Source: Deltaproteobacteria bacterium RBG_16_49_23 (GTDB lineage: Bacteria > Desulfobacterota > BSN033 > UBA1163). From it: a stretch of DNA of 40,098 bases. The notes under the pieces are model-generated. The model was not told the origin of the DNA and ran no database searches. It saw nothing but the letters and a program-made list of their open reading frames with translations. The stretch covers positions 1-40,098 of the forward strand of contig MGQQ01000077.1 of NCBI GenBank assembly GCA_001798855.1, given 5' to 3'. Positions 1-9,318 of the stretch are shown in pieces. How positions within the stretch are numbered: the stretch's first letter is position 1; every line of letters begins with the position of its first letter. A program made the translations under genes and the position numbers.

Positions 1-64
1 CAAACCGCTCTCAAAAAGCAAGGAGGTCCTACACTAAATTCTTGATGGAAGTGTCTCATTTGGC

Positions 65-541
65 TTGACACATTCCGCTTTTGTTCTTACAGAACAAGAA
101 GTTACAAACTTGAAGTCGCAATTTGCGACTTCAAGTGCAAGTTTGAATCGGTCGCAATTTGCGACCGGTTCGACCCATGGTGGGCGACGAAAGTTACCAA
201 TGGTCTTTACTGAACATGGTGCCATTATGGCTGCTAATGTCCTCCGCAGCAAGCGGGCAATTCAGATGAGCGTGTTTGTAGTGCGCGCGTTCATTCGTAT
301 GCGGCAGATGTTGACTGAACAACGGGATCTTGCTCGCAAGCTTACGGACTTAGAAAAAGAATTGACTGCGAGGCTCGATATCCACGAGACTGCAATTAAC
401 GAGATCTTGGGGCAAATAAGACGATTGCTGAGTGCACCTCGAGAGTCTGAACCACCGAAGAGAAGAATCGGGTTCCTGTTGGAGGAACCGCATGTGCCCT
501 ATGAAGTTTCAAAGGTGTTTAAAAAACCGAAAAAGCGGTGA
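65..541 (+). pseudogene. ORF6N-domain protein, 5'-truncated
   Basis: The conserved core of ORF6N (KilA-N-associated, phage antirepressor-like) proteins is visible: GGRRKLPMVFTEHGAIMAANVL at about residues 39-60, then a VRAFIRMRQML helix, a coiled coil (about 85-120) and an RRIGFLL tail. Intact family members have roughly 50 further N-terminal residues. Here an in-frame TAA lies at 35-37 and the only start is a TTG at 65 with no clear ribosome site, so the N-terminal part has been lost by deletion or rearrangement. Two tandem palindromes (108-136 and about 145-170) lie inside the coding sequence and encode a doubled SQFAT motif. Such genes often sit in type I/III restriction loci as here, but their molecular role is not established. 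The family call is firm; the statement that it is non-functional is inference. Confidence 0.7.
108..136. repeat. perfect 14-bp-arm palindrome inside ORF6N gene
   Basis: The arms 108-121 and 123-136 are exact reverse complements around a single T. A second, related palindrome follows at about 145-170 and shares the core tcgcaatttgcga. Both are in frame and encode repeats of SQFAT, so the gene carries a tandem duplication of a palindromic unit. Confidence 0.75.
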
Positions 542-611
542 GTTTATGGACAGGGAGAATGGACACGCGACACGGGACACGGACACGTTTTTAACAGAAT
601 AGGTTGGAAGA

Positions 612-722
612 ATGTGTGTGGAGCCCCCATGGGAAAGGTTCGAGATATTCAAAAGCCGAATGGGAGGCGACATCCCGGCCAACATCGAATGGATTTCTCT
701 GCCGGGGCAAACTTTGGCTTGA
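612..722 (+). other. short open frame of unknown nature between two broken genes
   Basis: A 36-codon frame starts at ATG 612 and stops at TGA 720. It contains an acidic/aromatic segment (PPWERFEIFKSRMGGDIP) that looks protein-like rather than random. It has no good ribosome site and lies in the 542-758 gap between the truncated ORF6N gene and the truncated helicase. The same gap has a run of GACAC repeats (about 560-586). It could be the remnant of another island gene. I do not recognise it. Confidence 0.2.
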
Positions 723-758
723 GGAGCGGGCTCCAGAAAAATTAAAGGGTGAGGGTGG

Positions 759-2603
759 ATGAGATTTCTAAAAGGAAAAATAAGTCGAAGAATTCAACCT
801 GGTCCCTCGGACTTAAGTTGTTTTAGAACCTACGTCCCCCTTGTTCCTCCCGGAGAGATCGATGAAATGCGGCAGGAAATGACAAGGCTCCGGGAGTTCC
901 ATGCGCTGGCCAAATCCATCGTCAAAAACTCCAAGGGAGAAGTGCTCTTAGCCGCCTTGCGTCGCGGATTTGCCGCTTCCGTTGAAGCGCAGAAGAATGA
1001 AGGCGCAGCTACCATCCAGCAGAAGGCCATCATCTTCACCGAGTCCCGCCGTACCCAGGAGTATCTCTTCCGCATCCTTGAAACGACCGAGTTTGCGGGA
1101 AGGGTCATGCTTTTTAATGGCTCTAACAATGACCCAAAATCGAGGGAGATATATCGTCACTGGCTGGAAAAGCATGCGGGCACTGACCGAATCTCTGGAT
1201 CGCCCAGCGCAGATATGCGGGCCGCCCTGGTAGATCATTTCCGCGATGAAGCAGCCTTGATGATTGCCACTGAGGCCGCCGCCGAGGGTATGAACCTGCA
1301 GTTCTGCAATCTGGTGGTGAACTACGACTTGCCTTGGAATCCCCAGCGCATCGAGCAACGCATCGGGCGCTGCCATCGCTACGGTCAGAAATTCGACGTG
1401 GTGGTGGTCAATTTTCTCAACAAGAACAATGCTGCCGACCAGCGGGTCTACGAACTTCTGGACGAAAAGTTCCGTCTTTTTAGTGGCGTATTCGGTGCCA
1501 GTGACGAGGTACTGGGCGCAATGGAGTCCGGGGTCGACTTCGAAAAGCGGATTGCCACGATTTACCAGAAGTGCCGCACATCGGAGCAGATCCAGTTCGA
1601 GTTCGACCAACTCCAACAGGAACTGGAGATCAAAATCGCAGAGGGCCAGCGCGACGCCCGCGAAAAGCTCCTCGATAACTTCGACCAGGAAGTAGTGGAG
1701 AAGGTACGCATTCAGAGCCATGATTTTCTCGACCGCTTCAACGAACGGCTCTGGCTCCTAACCCGGTATCTACTGGCGCCCTATGCGCGGTTTGAGGATG
1801 GGAATTATAGCTTCATGCTTGAGCGGAATCCCTTCCCAGGAGAGACTATTCATCCCGGTCCTTACCGTATGGGTAAGAACGTGGAGGACGCCAATACCTA
1901 CCGGGTGGGTCACCCTCTTGCCCGCCGGGTGCTGGAACGGGGCATGGCCTTGAGGGTTGCACCTGGGGAAGTCGTTTTTGACTATTCCAACAGCAGTAAG
2001 AACATTGCCATTCTTGAGCCACTGGTGAACCAAAGCGGGTGGCTTTGCTGCTCCCATTTCAGCGTTAGCGCCTTAGAATTGGAAGATCACCTTATCTTCA
2101 CGGGCATAACTGATACTGGTGAAACGTTGGACGAAGCTCAGTGCCGCCGCTTGTTTGATCTACCCGGCAAGGAACAGAGCGGCACCGATGTTCCCGACAC
2201 CATTAAAACAGTGCTCGAAGAGGCCGCCGCCCGGCGTAGGCAGGGACTTCTCGACGAGCTTGAGGCCAAAAATGGCCACTGGTTCGATACAGAGATGGAC
2301 AAGCTCGACCGTTGGGCCGAAGACCGGCGAGCAGGCCTCAAGACAGACTTGGAAGAACTGGACCAGGAGATCAAGGAGACCAAAAAGGCCGCACGTCTGG
2401 CGCCTAACCTGCCGGAAAAATTGGAGCGCCAGAAGGAATTGCGAAAGCTTGAGATAAAGCGCGATGAAGCCTGGCGCAGTTACGACGAGGCGAGCCGGGA
2501 AATCGACCGACAGAAAGATGCACTTCTGGACGAGGTAAGTAGACGTCTGGAGCAGAAAACGGAACAGGAAACACTCTTCACTCTGCGGTGGGGGCTGGTA
2601 TAA
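759..2603 (+). pseudogene. SNF2-type helicase, N-terminal motor domain missing
   Basis: The 614-residue product contains only the second RecA-like domain of an SF2/SNF2 helicase. Motif IV-like QQKAIIFTESRRTQ is at about 87-100, motif V IATEAAAEGMNLQ at 169-181, and motif VI QRIGRCHRYGQ at 200-210. A long C-terminal region with coiled coil follows (about 510-600). The DEAD/DEAH-type ATPase domain 1 (Walker A and B) is absent, and the family alignment seems to begin only near residue 34. Full-length relatives in helicase-mod-res islands are, from memory, about 950-1000 residues. A lone domain 2 cannot hydrolyse ATP, so I infer a 5'-deleted pseudogene even though 1.8 kb of frame is still open. 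It lies upstream of a DUF4143 ATPase and mod. It is not called DISARM drmD because no other drm gene is present. Confidence 0.75.
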
Positions 2604-2682
2604 TAATGGCGGCTTTATCGTAAATATGGGTAGTCAACGTTGGACATTATCATCCCAAAAAGCATAGTTTTGCATTATTGCC

Positions 2683-2711
2683 TTGACTTTTGTGCAAATC
2701 CTTGATATAAA
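2683..2711 (+). promoter_or_regulatory. sigma-70-like promoter for a leaderless DUF4143 gene
   Basis: TTGACT at 2683-2688 and TATAAA at 2706-2711 are separated by exactly 17 bp. The expected transcription start is near 2718, which is the A of the ATG, and no Shine-Dalgarno sequence precedes that ATG. The transcript is therefore probably leaderless. Confidence 0.6.
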
Positions 2712-2717
2712 GCCATA

Positions 2718-3845
2718 ATGGATCGCTACCTTTATAATCCCATCAAGATGGATCTCTCCAAAAAGATGGTTATATTAACCGGGCCGCGGCAGGTCGGTAA
2801 GACCTATCTGGCCAAGGAATTGATGAAAGAATTTCGGAATGCCCAGTACCTGAATTACGATCATTACGATGATGCCCGAATCATCCACAATCAGACGTGG
2901 TCCCTCGATGCGGATTTGCTTATTCTTGATGAAATCCACAAGATGAAGGACTGGAAAAGGTTCGTCAAGGGAATCTACGACACCCGACCAGCGGGGCAGT
3001 CGATCCTGATCACAGGTAGCGCAAGGCTCGATACCTTCCGACAGACCGGCGAATCTCTCGCTGGCCGCTATTTCCCATACCGTCTACATCCCCTATCCGT
3101 CAGGGAAGTCAGGAATTCTGTTTCCCCTCGGGAAGCCCTAAGTCTATTGAACCGTCTTGGCGGTTTTCCTGAACCATTCCTTTCAGGGTCTGATTCAGAA
3201 GCGGCACGCTGGCGCAACCAGTATTATACGGATCTGATACGGGAGGACATCCTTGAATTCAGCAGGATTCACGAGATCAAGGCCATCCGTCTTCTCGTCG
3301 AAATGTTGCGGGAACGCGTCGGGTCACCCCTTTCCTATACCTCCATAGCCGGAGACCTGCAGATCGCACCTAACACGGTGCGGAAATATGTGGATATCCT
3401 GGAGAGCCTCTGCATCATCTTTCTGGTGCGACCTTTTCACGCCAACATTGCCCGGGCAATATTGAAAGAACCTAAAGCTTACTTCTTTGACAGCGGCTAT
3501 GTGAAGGGCGACGAAGGGTTGAAGCTGGAAAATACCTGCGCCGTTTGTCTGCTGAAACACGCACAGTATCTTCAGGATACGGCTGGGGAGGATATTTCGC
3601 TCTGCTATGTGAGAACCAGGGATGGTCGGGAAGTCGATTTCGCCCTTCGCAAGGAGAACCGGATTACCACACTTATCGAAGTTAAACTGACGGAGAATAG
3701 GCCCACTCCCGGTCTTTTGTACTTTAATGGAAGAATTCCTGATGCCGCCGCCTTTCAACTCGTGCAGAACTTAAGGCAGGAGGAAAGTATCAAGGGTGTC
3801 TCGGTCGTCGCCGCAGGGCGCTGGCTATCGACGCTCGATGCGTAA
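2718..3845 (+). CDS. AAA ATPase, DUF4143 family (ATP-binding protein)
   Basis: The 375-residue product has Walker A (TGPRQVGKTY, residues 21-30), Walker B/DEAH-like LLILDEIHKM (67-76) and sensor-like ILITGSARLD. A winged-helix segment follows (about 190-235). The C-terminal DUF4143 domain has a nuclease-fold-like pattern, GREVDFAL followed by LIEVKLTE. Full length for the family. These ATPases are common in defence islands and beside nucleotidyltransferases; their function is poorly defined. It is inserted between the broken helicase and mod and has its own promoter, so it looks like an independent cargo gene rather than part of the restriction operon. A second, only distantly similar family member lies at 15275-16438. 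Confidence 0.9.
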   Translation: MDRYLYNPIKMDLSKKMVILTGPRQVGKTYLAKELMKEFRNAQYLNYDHYDDARIIHNQTWSLDADLLILDEIHKMKDWKRFVKGIYDTRPAGQSILITGSARLDTFRQTGESLAGRYFPYRLHPLSVREVRNSVSPREALSLLNRLGGFPEPFLSGSDSEAARWRNQYYTDLIREDILEFSRIHEIKAIRLLVEMLRERVGSPLSYTSIAGDLQIAPNTVRKYVDILESLCIIFLVRPFHANIARAILKEPKAYFFDSGYVKGDEGLKLENTCAVCLLKHAQYLQDTAGEDISLCYVRTRDGREVDFALRKENRITTLIEVKLTENRPTPGLLYFNGRIPDAAAFQLVQNLRQEESIKGVSVVAAGRWLSTLDA

Positions 3846-3868
3846 ATGCACCCCCAAGAGGAGTCATT

Positions 3869-5800
3869 ATGGATGAACCCGAAAAACTCGACCTTCGATC
3901 TCACGATATTGCCGAAGGCAAGAAACAAGAATTGCTGCGGCTCTTTCCGGAAATCCAGACCGAGGGCGGGAAGATTGATTTTGAGTGCTTGAAACTCGCC
4001 CTTGGCGAAACAGTGGACGTGGGCAAGGAACGCTACGGCATGAACTGGCCCGGCAAGGCCGACTGTTTCAAGGCGATTCAATCTCCCAGTCTTGGAACCC
4101 TGCGCCCTTGCCCAGAGGAGAGCGTCAATTTTGATACCAACGAAAATCTTATCATTGAGGGCGACAATCTGGAGGTGCTCAAGCTTCTGCAGAAGTCATA
4201 TCTCGGCAAGATCAAGATGATCTATATCGACCCGCCTTACAACACAGGTAATGATTTCATCTATCCTGACAATTACACGGAGAGCCTGCAGACCTACCTT
4301 GAATATACCGGCCAGGTAGATGCGCAGGGCAAGAAGTTTAGTACCAACACTGAAGCGGATGGAAGGTTTCATTCCAAGTGGCTGAACATGATGTACCCGA
4401 GACTGTATTTAGCGAGAAATCTATTGACAGAGGACGGGGTCATCTTCATCAGCATCGACAACAATGAAGTTGGTAACTTAAATAAGATATGCAACGAAGT
4501 GTTTGGGGAGGAGAACTTTATTTCTCAAGTTACTGTGCAAAGCAATCCGCGAGGCAGGCAGTCGGATACATTTCTTGCGTCAGTTCATGACTACGTGCTG
4601 ATCTACTCAAGAAACACAGAGGAATGCCTGCTCAGAGGTTTTCTACTCTCTGAAGATCAGAAAGCGGAGTTTAGTTTGACAGACGATAAGGGCATGAAAT
4701 ATCGCCTGCTTGGACTTAGGCAACGCGGTTCTGCTTCACGCAAAGAAGACAGACCGGAGATGTTCTTTCCAATTTATGTATGTCCCAGAACGCTTAAGGT
4801 GTCGCTTACCAAATCAAACGACTTTTCTGTAGAAGTACTGCCGAGAAAATCGACAGGAGAAGATGGACGCTGGATGTGGGGTCGCCAGAAGGCTCAAAGG
4901 GACATAGAACTCATTGAAGGCAAACTCATTGAACGGCGCAGTGAGTATGATGTTTTCGTTCGTGACTACCTTGAACGAGCAGGCAAAGAGAGGGAGAGGA
5001 AGTTTAAGACCATATGGGATGACAAGGAACTGAACACTCAAAATGGAACACAGGAAGTCAAAGTGCTTATCGAGAGTGATGCAATGCCTTATCCCAAACC
5101 TGTTGCATTGTTGGAGAATATCGTAAGTATGGGTAGCGATGATGATTCGATTGTCCTTGACTTCTTTGCCGGCTCCGGTACGACGGCGCAGGCCGTCCTC
5201 GAACTAAACCAGCAGGACGGGGGCAACCGCAAGTTTATCCTCGTGCAACTCCCCGAACCTACGGGTCGCGACGATTACGCTACCATCGCCGACATCACGA
5301 AGGAGCGTGTTCGGAGGGTCATTAAGAAATTGACCACAGAGGATAAGGGAAAGCTTGCCTTGAACGGCAAAAAGAAACTTGACCTCGGCTTCCGGATTTT
5401 CAAGCTGGCCGAATCCAATTTCAAGGCCTGGGACGCCAACCTTCCAACCGGTGATGTGGCTGTATTGAAGCAACAGCTTGAGCTGCACATCGATCACATC
5501 CGAGATGGCCGAACGGCCGAAGACATCCTTTACGAGATACTTTTGAAAAGTGGCTTTCCCCTGACTACGCCGGTGGAGAAGATTATTATGGAAGGCAAGA
5601 CCGTATTCAGTGCGGCAGGCCGAGCGCTCTTCATCTGCCTTGAGCGCAATCTAACCCTGGAACTTATACGCGCTATGGCAGAGCAGAAGCCTGAGCGTGT
5701 GGTTTGCCTCGACGAAGGGTTTGCTGGGAACGACCAGCTCAAAGCGAATGCTGTACAGATCTTCAAAAACAAAGGGGTAACAAGTTTTAAAACGGTGTAG
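3869..5800 (+). CDS. mod: type III restriction-modification DNA methyltransferase
   Basis: The 643-residue product is a beta-class N6-adenine methyltransferase. The catalytic DPPY motif (IDPPYNTGNDF, from residue 120) precedes the AdoMet-binding motif FAGSGT (433-438), the order expected of the beta class. The region between them (about 205-400) would hold the target-recognition domain. Together with Res it forms the Mod2Res complexes that methylate one strand of a short asymmetric site. The start ATG at 3869 has an AAGAGGAG ribosome site at about 3855. The frame is intact and there is no sign of decay. A truncated RhuM-like gene now separates it from res. The specificity cannot be read from sequence alone. 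Confidence 0.93.
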   Translation: MDEPEKLDLRSHDIAEGKKQELLRLFPEIQTEGGKIDFECLKLALGETVDVGKERYGMNWPGKADCFKAIQSPSLGTLRPCPEESVNFDTNENLIIEGDNLEVLKLLQKSYLGKIKMIYIDPPYNTGNDFIYPDNYTESLQTYLEYTGQVDAQGKKFSTNTEADGRFHSKWLNMMYPRLYLARNLLTEDGVIFISIDNNEVGNLNKICNEVFGEENFISQVTVQSNPRGRQSDTFLASVHDYVLIYSRNTEECLLRGFLLSEDQKAEFSLTDDKGMKYRLLGLRQRGSASRKEDRPEMFFPIYVCPRTLKVSLTKSNDFSVEVLPRKSTGEDGRWMWGRQKAQRDIELIEGKLIERRSEYDVFVRDYLERAGKERERKFKTIWDDKELNTQNGTQEVKVLIESDAMPYPKPVALLENIVSMGSDDDSIVLDFFAGSGTTAQAVLELNQQDGGNRKFILVQLPEPTGRDDYATIADITKERVRRVIKKLTTEDKGKLALNGKKKLDLGFRIFKLAESNFKAWDANLPTGDVAVLKQQLELHIDHIRDGRTAEDILYEILLKSGFPLTTPVEKIIMEGKTVFSAAGRALFICLERNLTLELIRAMAEQKPERVVCLDEGFAGNDQLKANAVQIFKNKGVTSFKTV

Positions 5801-5828
5801 TACCTATGTGCGGGGAGTCCAAGAAAAT

Positions 5829-6068
5829 ATGAATCAAAAACCCTCCGGAGAAATCATTATCTATCGAACAGAAGATGGGCATACCCAACTCGATGTTCGT
5901 CTCGAACAAGAAACAATATGGCTTGACGCCCATCAAATGGCAAAGCTGTTTGGACGGGATCGATCAGTGATTGTGCGCCATATCCGGAATATTTATAAAA
6001 CAAGGGAACTGTCGCCCAGCGCAACCTGTGCAAAAAATGCACAGGTTGCGGCAAACGAATTTCAATGA
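5829..6068 (+). pseudogene. RhuM/virulence-protein family fragment
   Basis: The 79-residue product matches the conserved start of RhuM-like proteins: an IIYRTEDGHTQLDVRLEQETIWL strand region, then the DNA-binding-like QMAKLFGRDRSVIVRHIRNIY helix pair, then the SATCAKNAQVAA segment. Family members usually continue for 200 or more residues (NLDAIISVGYRVNS and beyond); here the frame stops at 6068. The stop overlaps the res start as ATGA, so the fusion point neatly couples translation to res. ATG 5829 is preferred to the GTG at 5808 because the family begins close to this point. A perfect 13-bp-arm palindrome lies at 6020-6050. Probably non-functional, though a short regulatory peptide cannot be excluded. 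Confidence 0.7.
6020..6050. repeat. perfect intragenic hairpin in RhuM fragment
   Basis: The arms 6020-6032 and 6038-6050 are exact reverse complements (cgcaacctgtgca on the left) around five A residues. The palindrome is translated as part of the RhuM fragment and ends 15 bp before the res start codon, so it could also sequester or terminate the downstream message. Confidence 0.8.
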
Positions 6069-9049
6069 AGCTTCAATTTGACCCCAACCAGCAATACCAG
6101 CTCGACGCTGTTGCCGCCGTGACGAGCCTTTTTGAGGGCCAGCCCCAGGGCGTGCCCGAATATTCTGTAATCCACGTTGAGGGCATGGACGGGCTCTTTG
6201 CCGGCCACACCCGAACTGAATTAGGAGTTGGGAACCGATTGCTTCTGGCCGAAGAGAGACTATTCGATAACACGCGCGAGGTCCAGGGACGTAACGACAT
6301 TGAGGTCGCGGACTCGGGTCCGCCACTTGAAGCCTGGGAACTCTTTGATACAGCGGCAAACGCGCCTCGCCTTTGTCCGCACTTTTCCGTAGAGATGGAG
6401 ACCGGCACAGGCAAGACCTACGTTTATCTCCGCACCATCTTTGAACTTTCGCGGCGCTATGGCTTCCAGAAATTCGTCATTGTGGTGCCCAGCGTGGCCA
6501 TTCGTGAGGGCGTGCTCAAGAACATAGAGATCACAGGCGAACATTTCAGGGCGCTTTACAACAATCTGCCTTGCGAGCACTTTGTCTACGATGCCAGGAA
6601 AGTAAACCGCCTTCGTCAGTTCGCGGTGAGCAACACCCTTCAGATATTGGTCATCAACATTGACGCCTTCCGAAAGAACTTCATGGGGACCGAGGAAGAG
6701 CAGAAGAGCAATGTCATCTATAAGGAGAGCGACAAGCTCTCCGGCCGGCAACCCATCGAGTTCGTGCAGGCGGCACGCCCCATTGTGATCATCGATGAAC
6801 CGCAGAGCGTGGACTCCACCGAAAAAGCGCAGGAGGCCATTAAGGCCCTCAACCCGCTTTGCACCCTGCGTTACTCCGCCACCCATCGCAACCCATACAA
6901 CCTGGTCTATCGGCTCGATCCGGTGCGGGCCTTTGAGCTCAAGCTGGTCAAGCAGATCGTGGTGGCCAGCGCAAGAGCAGATGGTGGCATGAACGATGCC
7001 TTTGTTAGGGTAGAGAAGATCGACTACAAAAACGGCATCAAGGCCAAACTGCGAATCCATGTGCAGACACCCCAAGGACCAAAAGAAAAAACGGTGACGG
7101 TCAAAAACGGCTCGGACCTTCACACTTTGTCCATTGAGCGGGCCTGTTACCAGGATGGATTTGTGGTGGCCGAGATCAATGCCGAAGCAGGTAACGAATA
7201 CCTGCGATTCAACAACGGACGCGTGCTTCGGCTGGGTGAAGAGGCGGGCAGTCTGCGTGAGGAACTTTGGCGGGTGCAGATCAAGGAAACCATAAAAAAA
7301 CATCTTAACAAAGAACTGCAGATACGGGCGAGAGGTATCAAGGTGTTGAGCCTGTTCTTCATCGACCGCGTGGCCAACTATCGGGATTATGACGAATCAG
7401 GGCAGCCCGTGAAGGGTAAATTCGCCGAGGCTTTTGAAAAGGTGCTCAACGAGTTGGCACAGGAGGAGCGCTACCGGGAACTGGATTGGCTCAAACTACC
7501 CGTTGAGCGGCTTCACAACGGTTATTTCGCCCAGGACAAAAAAGGCGTATTCAAGGACTCCAGTGAAACGCGCAGCACACAGGCAGATGATGAAGTATAC
7601 AACCTGATCATGAAGGACAAGGAACGTTTGTTATCGCTTGATGAACCCTTGCGTTTCATCTTCAGCCACTCGGCCCTGCGTGAAGGGTGGGACAGCCCCA
7701 ATGTTTTCCAAATCTGCACACTCAACGAAAGCGTGAGCGTCGTGAAGAAGCGCCAGGAGATCGGCCGCGGTCTGCGTCTTCCAGTCGATCAGAATGGGTT
7801 GCGTGTCTTCGACGAATCGGTCAACAAACTGTTTGTTGTTGCAAATGAAAGCTACGAGGACTTTGCCCGCGCTCTTCAGACCGAGTACGAAGAGGACTGT
7901 GGCGTAACCTTCGGCAAAGTGCCGCTTACCGCTCTGGCCAGAATCACCCGGGTGGTGGACGGAGAAGAGCGGCCCATTGGCCGGGAAGCTGCCGAGGCTA
8001 TCCACACTGCGCTGGTAGAACAGAGAATGCTCGACTCCGCGGGGCGCATCCAGCCTGCATTTGATCCAAAACGGAAAGATTTCAAGATTGAACTGCCGGA
8101 AGAGCACCGCGACCTTGCACCTGCGGTCGTTGACCTGCTGGCGGCTTATCAGATCGAACGTCACATCCGCAAAGACCGGGATGAAGGGTCGAACCGTCTG
8201 CGCAAAGAAGTCCAGCTCAGCCCAGAGTTCCAGGCTCTCTGGGAACGGATCAAGCCCAAGACCACCTACCGCGTGGAGTTTGAGACGGAGGTATTAGTGC
8301 GGCGTGCGGTAGATGCTCTGAAACAAATGCAAAAAATCGATCCAACCAGGATCTACGTGAGCGCTGGCCAGATCGGTGTGACCAAGGGAGGGGTGAGTGC
8401 CACTGCTATCAGCGTTGCAGAAGAGCAGGTTTCCTACGGTAGCCGTCCTATGCCTGATGTTTTGGCCTATTTGCAGAATGAGACGGAACTGACTCGTTCT
8501 ACCCTGGTTCGTATTCTCAAGGAATCGGGACGGCTCGCCGAATTCTTCATTGATCCCCAACGCTTCATGGATGCAGTTGCGGCTAACCTTAAACATCAAC
8601 TGCATCGTCTACTCGTGGACGGGATCAAGTACGAGCGCATTCCAGGGTCAGGGTCGGAAGCAGAGTGGGAAATGATGCTCTTCAAGAATGAAGAACTCAT
8701 CAACTACCTAACAGCTCTTCAAGTTAAAAAGTCGGTGTATGAGTACGTCGTTTACGAGTCTGAGGTAGAAAGGGAGTTTGCCCGCCGATTGGATGAACGA
8801 GAAGACATCAAACTCTTTGTGAAGCTACCTGGCTGGTTTGAGATCGACACCCCAGTGGGCAAATACAATCCCGACTGGGCTATCCTTAAACACGACGATA
8901 AGACGCTCTACCTGGTGCGCGAGACTAAAGGTACTCGGGACTTCCTAAAATTGCGCACAATGGAGGCTGATAAGGTTCGTTGTGGACAGAAACATTTTGA
9001 GCTGTTAGGAGTTCCGTTTGCAGTTGCAGTGACTGCAGATGAGGTTTAG
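6065..9049 (+). CDS. res: type III restriction enzyme, helicase-nuclease subunit
   Basis: The 994-residue product has all expected parts. Walker A METGTGKT is at 111-118, motif II DEPQ at 244-247 and motif III SAT at 271-273. Motif V REGWDSPNVF is at 539-548 and motif VI QEIGRGLR at 564-571. The C-terminal PD-(D/E)xK nuclease has NPDW at about 935 and ETKGT at 953-957. Res translocates or slides on DNA with Mod and cuts when two oppositely oriented unmethylated sites meet. Length and motifs indicate an intact enzyme. The start ATG overlaps the stop of the RhuM fragment by 4 bp; no separate ribosome site is obvious, so its translation probably depends on coupling. Confidence 0.93.
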   Translation: MKLQFDPNQQYQLDAVAAVTSLFEGQPQGVPEYSVIHVEGMDGLFAGHTRTELGVGNRLLLAEERLFDNTREVQGRNDIEVADSGPPLEAWELFDTAANAPRLCPHFSVEMETGTGKTYVYLRTIFELSRRYGFQKFVIVVPSVAIREGVLKNIEITGEHFRALYNNLPCEHFVYDARKVNRLRQFAVSNTLQILVINIDAFRKNFMGTEEEQKSNVIYKESDKLSGRQPIEFVQAARPIVIIDEPQSVDSTEKAQEAIKALNPLCTLRYSATHRNPYNLVYRLDPVRAFELKLVKQIVVASARADGGMNDAFVRVEKIDYKNGIKAKLRIHVQTPQGPKEKTVTVKNGSDLHTLSIERACYQDGFVVAEINAEAGNEYLRFNNGRVLRLGEEAGSLREELWRVQIKETIKKHLNKELQIRARGIKVLSLFFIDRVANYRDYDESGQPVKGKFAEAFEKVLNELAQEERYRELDWLKLPVERLHNGYFAQDKKGVFKDSSETRSTQADDEVYNLIMKDKERLLSLDEPLRFIFSHSALREGWDSPNVFQICTLNESVSVVKKRQEIGRGLRLPVDQNGLRVFDESVNKLFVVANESYEDFARALQTEYEEDCGVTFGKVPLTALARITRVVDGEERPIGREAAEAIHTALVEQRMLDSAGRIQPAFDPKRKDFKIELPEEHRDLAPAVVDLLAAYQIERHIRKDRDEGSNRLRKEVQLSPEFQALWERIKPKTTYRVEFETEVLVRRAVDALKQMQKIDPTRIYVSAGQIGVTKGGVSATAISVAEEQVSYGSRPMPDVLAYLQNETELTRSTLVRILKESGRLAEFFIDPQRFMDAVAANLKHQLHRLLVDGIKYERIPGSGSEAEWEMMLFKNEELINYLTALQVKKSVYEYVVYESEVEREFARRLDEREDIKLFVKLPGWFEIDTPVGKYNPDWAILKHDDKTLYLVRETKGTRDFLKLRTMEADKVRCGQKHFELLGVPFAVAVTADEV

Positions 9050-9166
9050 AAAAGGAATAGTTATTGAATAGAGGGTCGAATCTTTAAGGTTAGCTACTGA
9101 AAGAATCGGGGTCAGGTCTTGCAACCACACATTTCCAAAAAGATAATGGTGGATATCATACCATTT

Positions 9167-9227
9167 GGTTTCATCCCTAAAAAAGTTGGTCCATTTCTAA
9201 TGTGGAATGAAGATTGCGGAAGGCGGA
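9167..9227. repeat. 60-bp direct repeat, left copy, upstream of DinB gene
   Basis: This stretch (tcatccctaaaaaagttgg and onward to a GCGGAAGGCGG-like end) recurs at 9923-9984 in the same orientation with roughly 80% identity by eye. The pair brackets the DinB gene. The 9050-9166 gap also has an aatggt/accatt palindrome (9146-9166) and the motif ggggtcaggtcttgcaa (9109-9125), which resembles known dispersed bacterial repeats. Confidence 0.6.
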
Positions 9228-9318
9228 CCCTGAATCTAAAAAGATAGGAAAGTTAGTTTCGCATCAGCCTTCAGGAGGCTGGGTTAATCGAATAACGGAG
9301 ATAGAACAAGGAGGAAAA

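Noticed and set aside
759-2603. DISARM drmD helicase
   Set aside because: It is an SNF2-type helicase but no drmA, drmB, drmC or drmMI gene is present, the first motor domain is missing, and the neighbours are type III mod/res.
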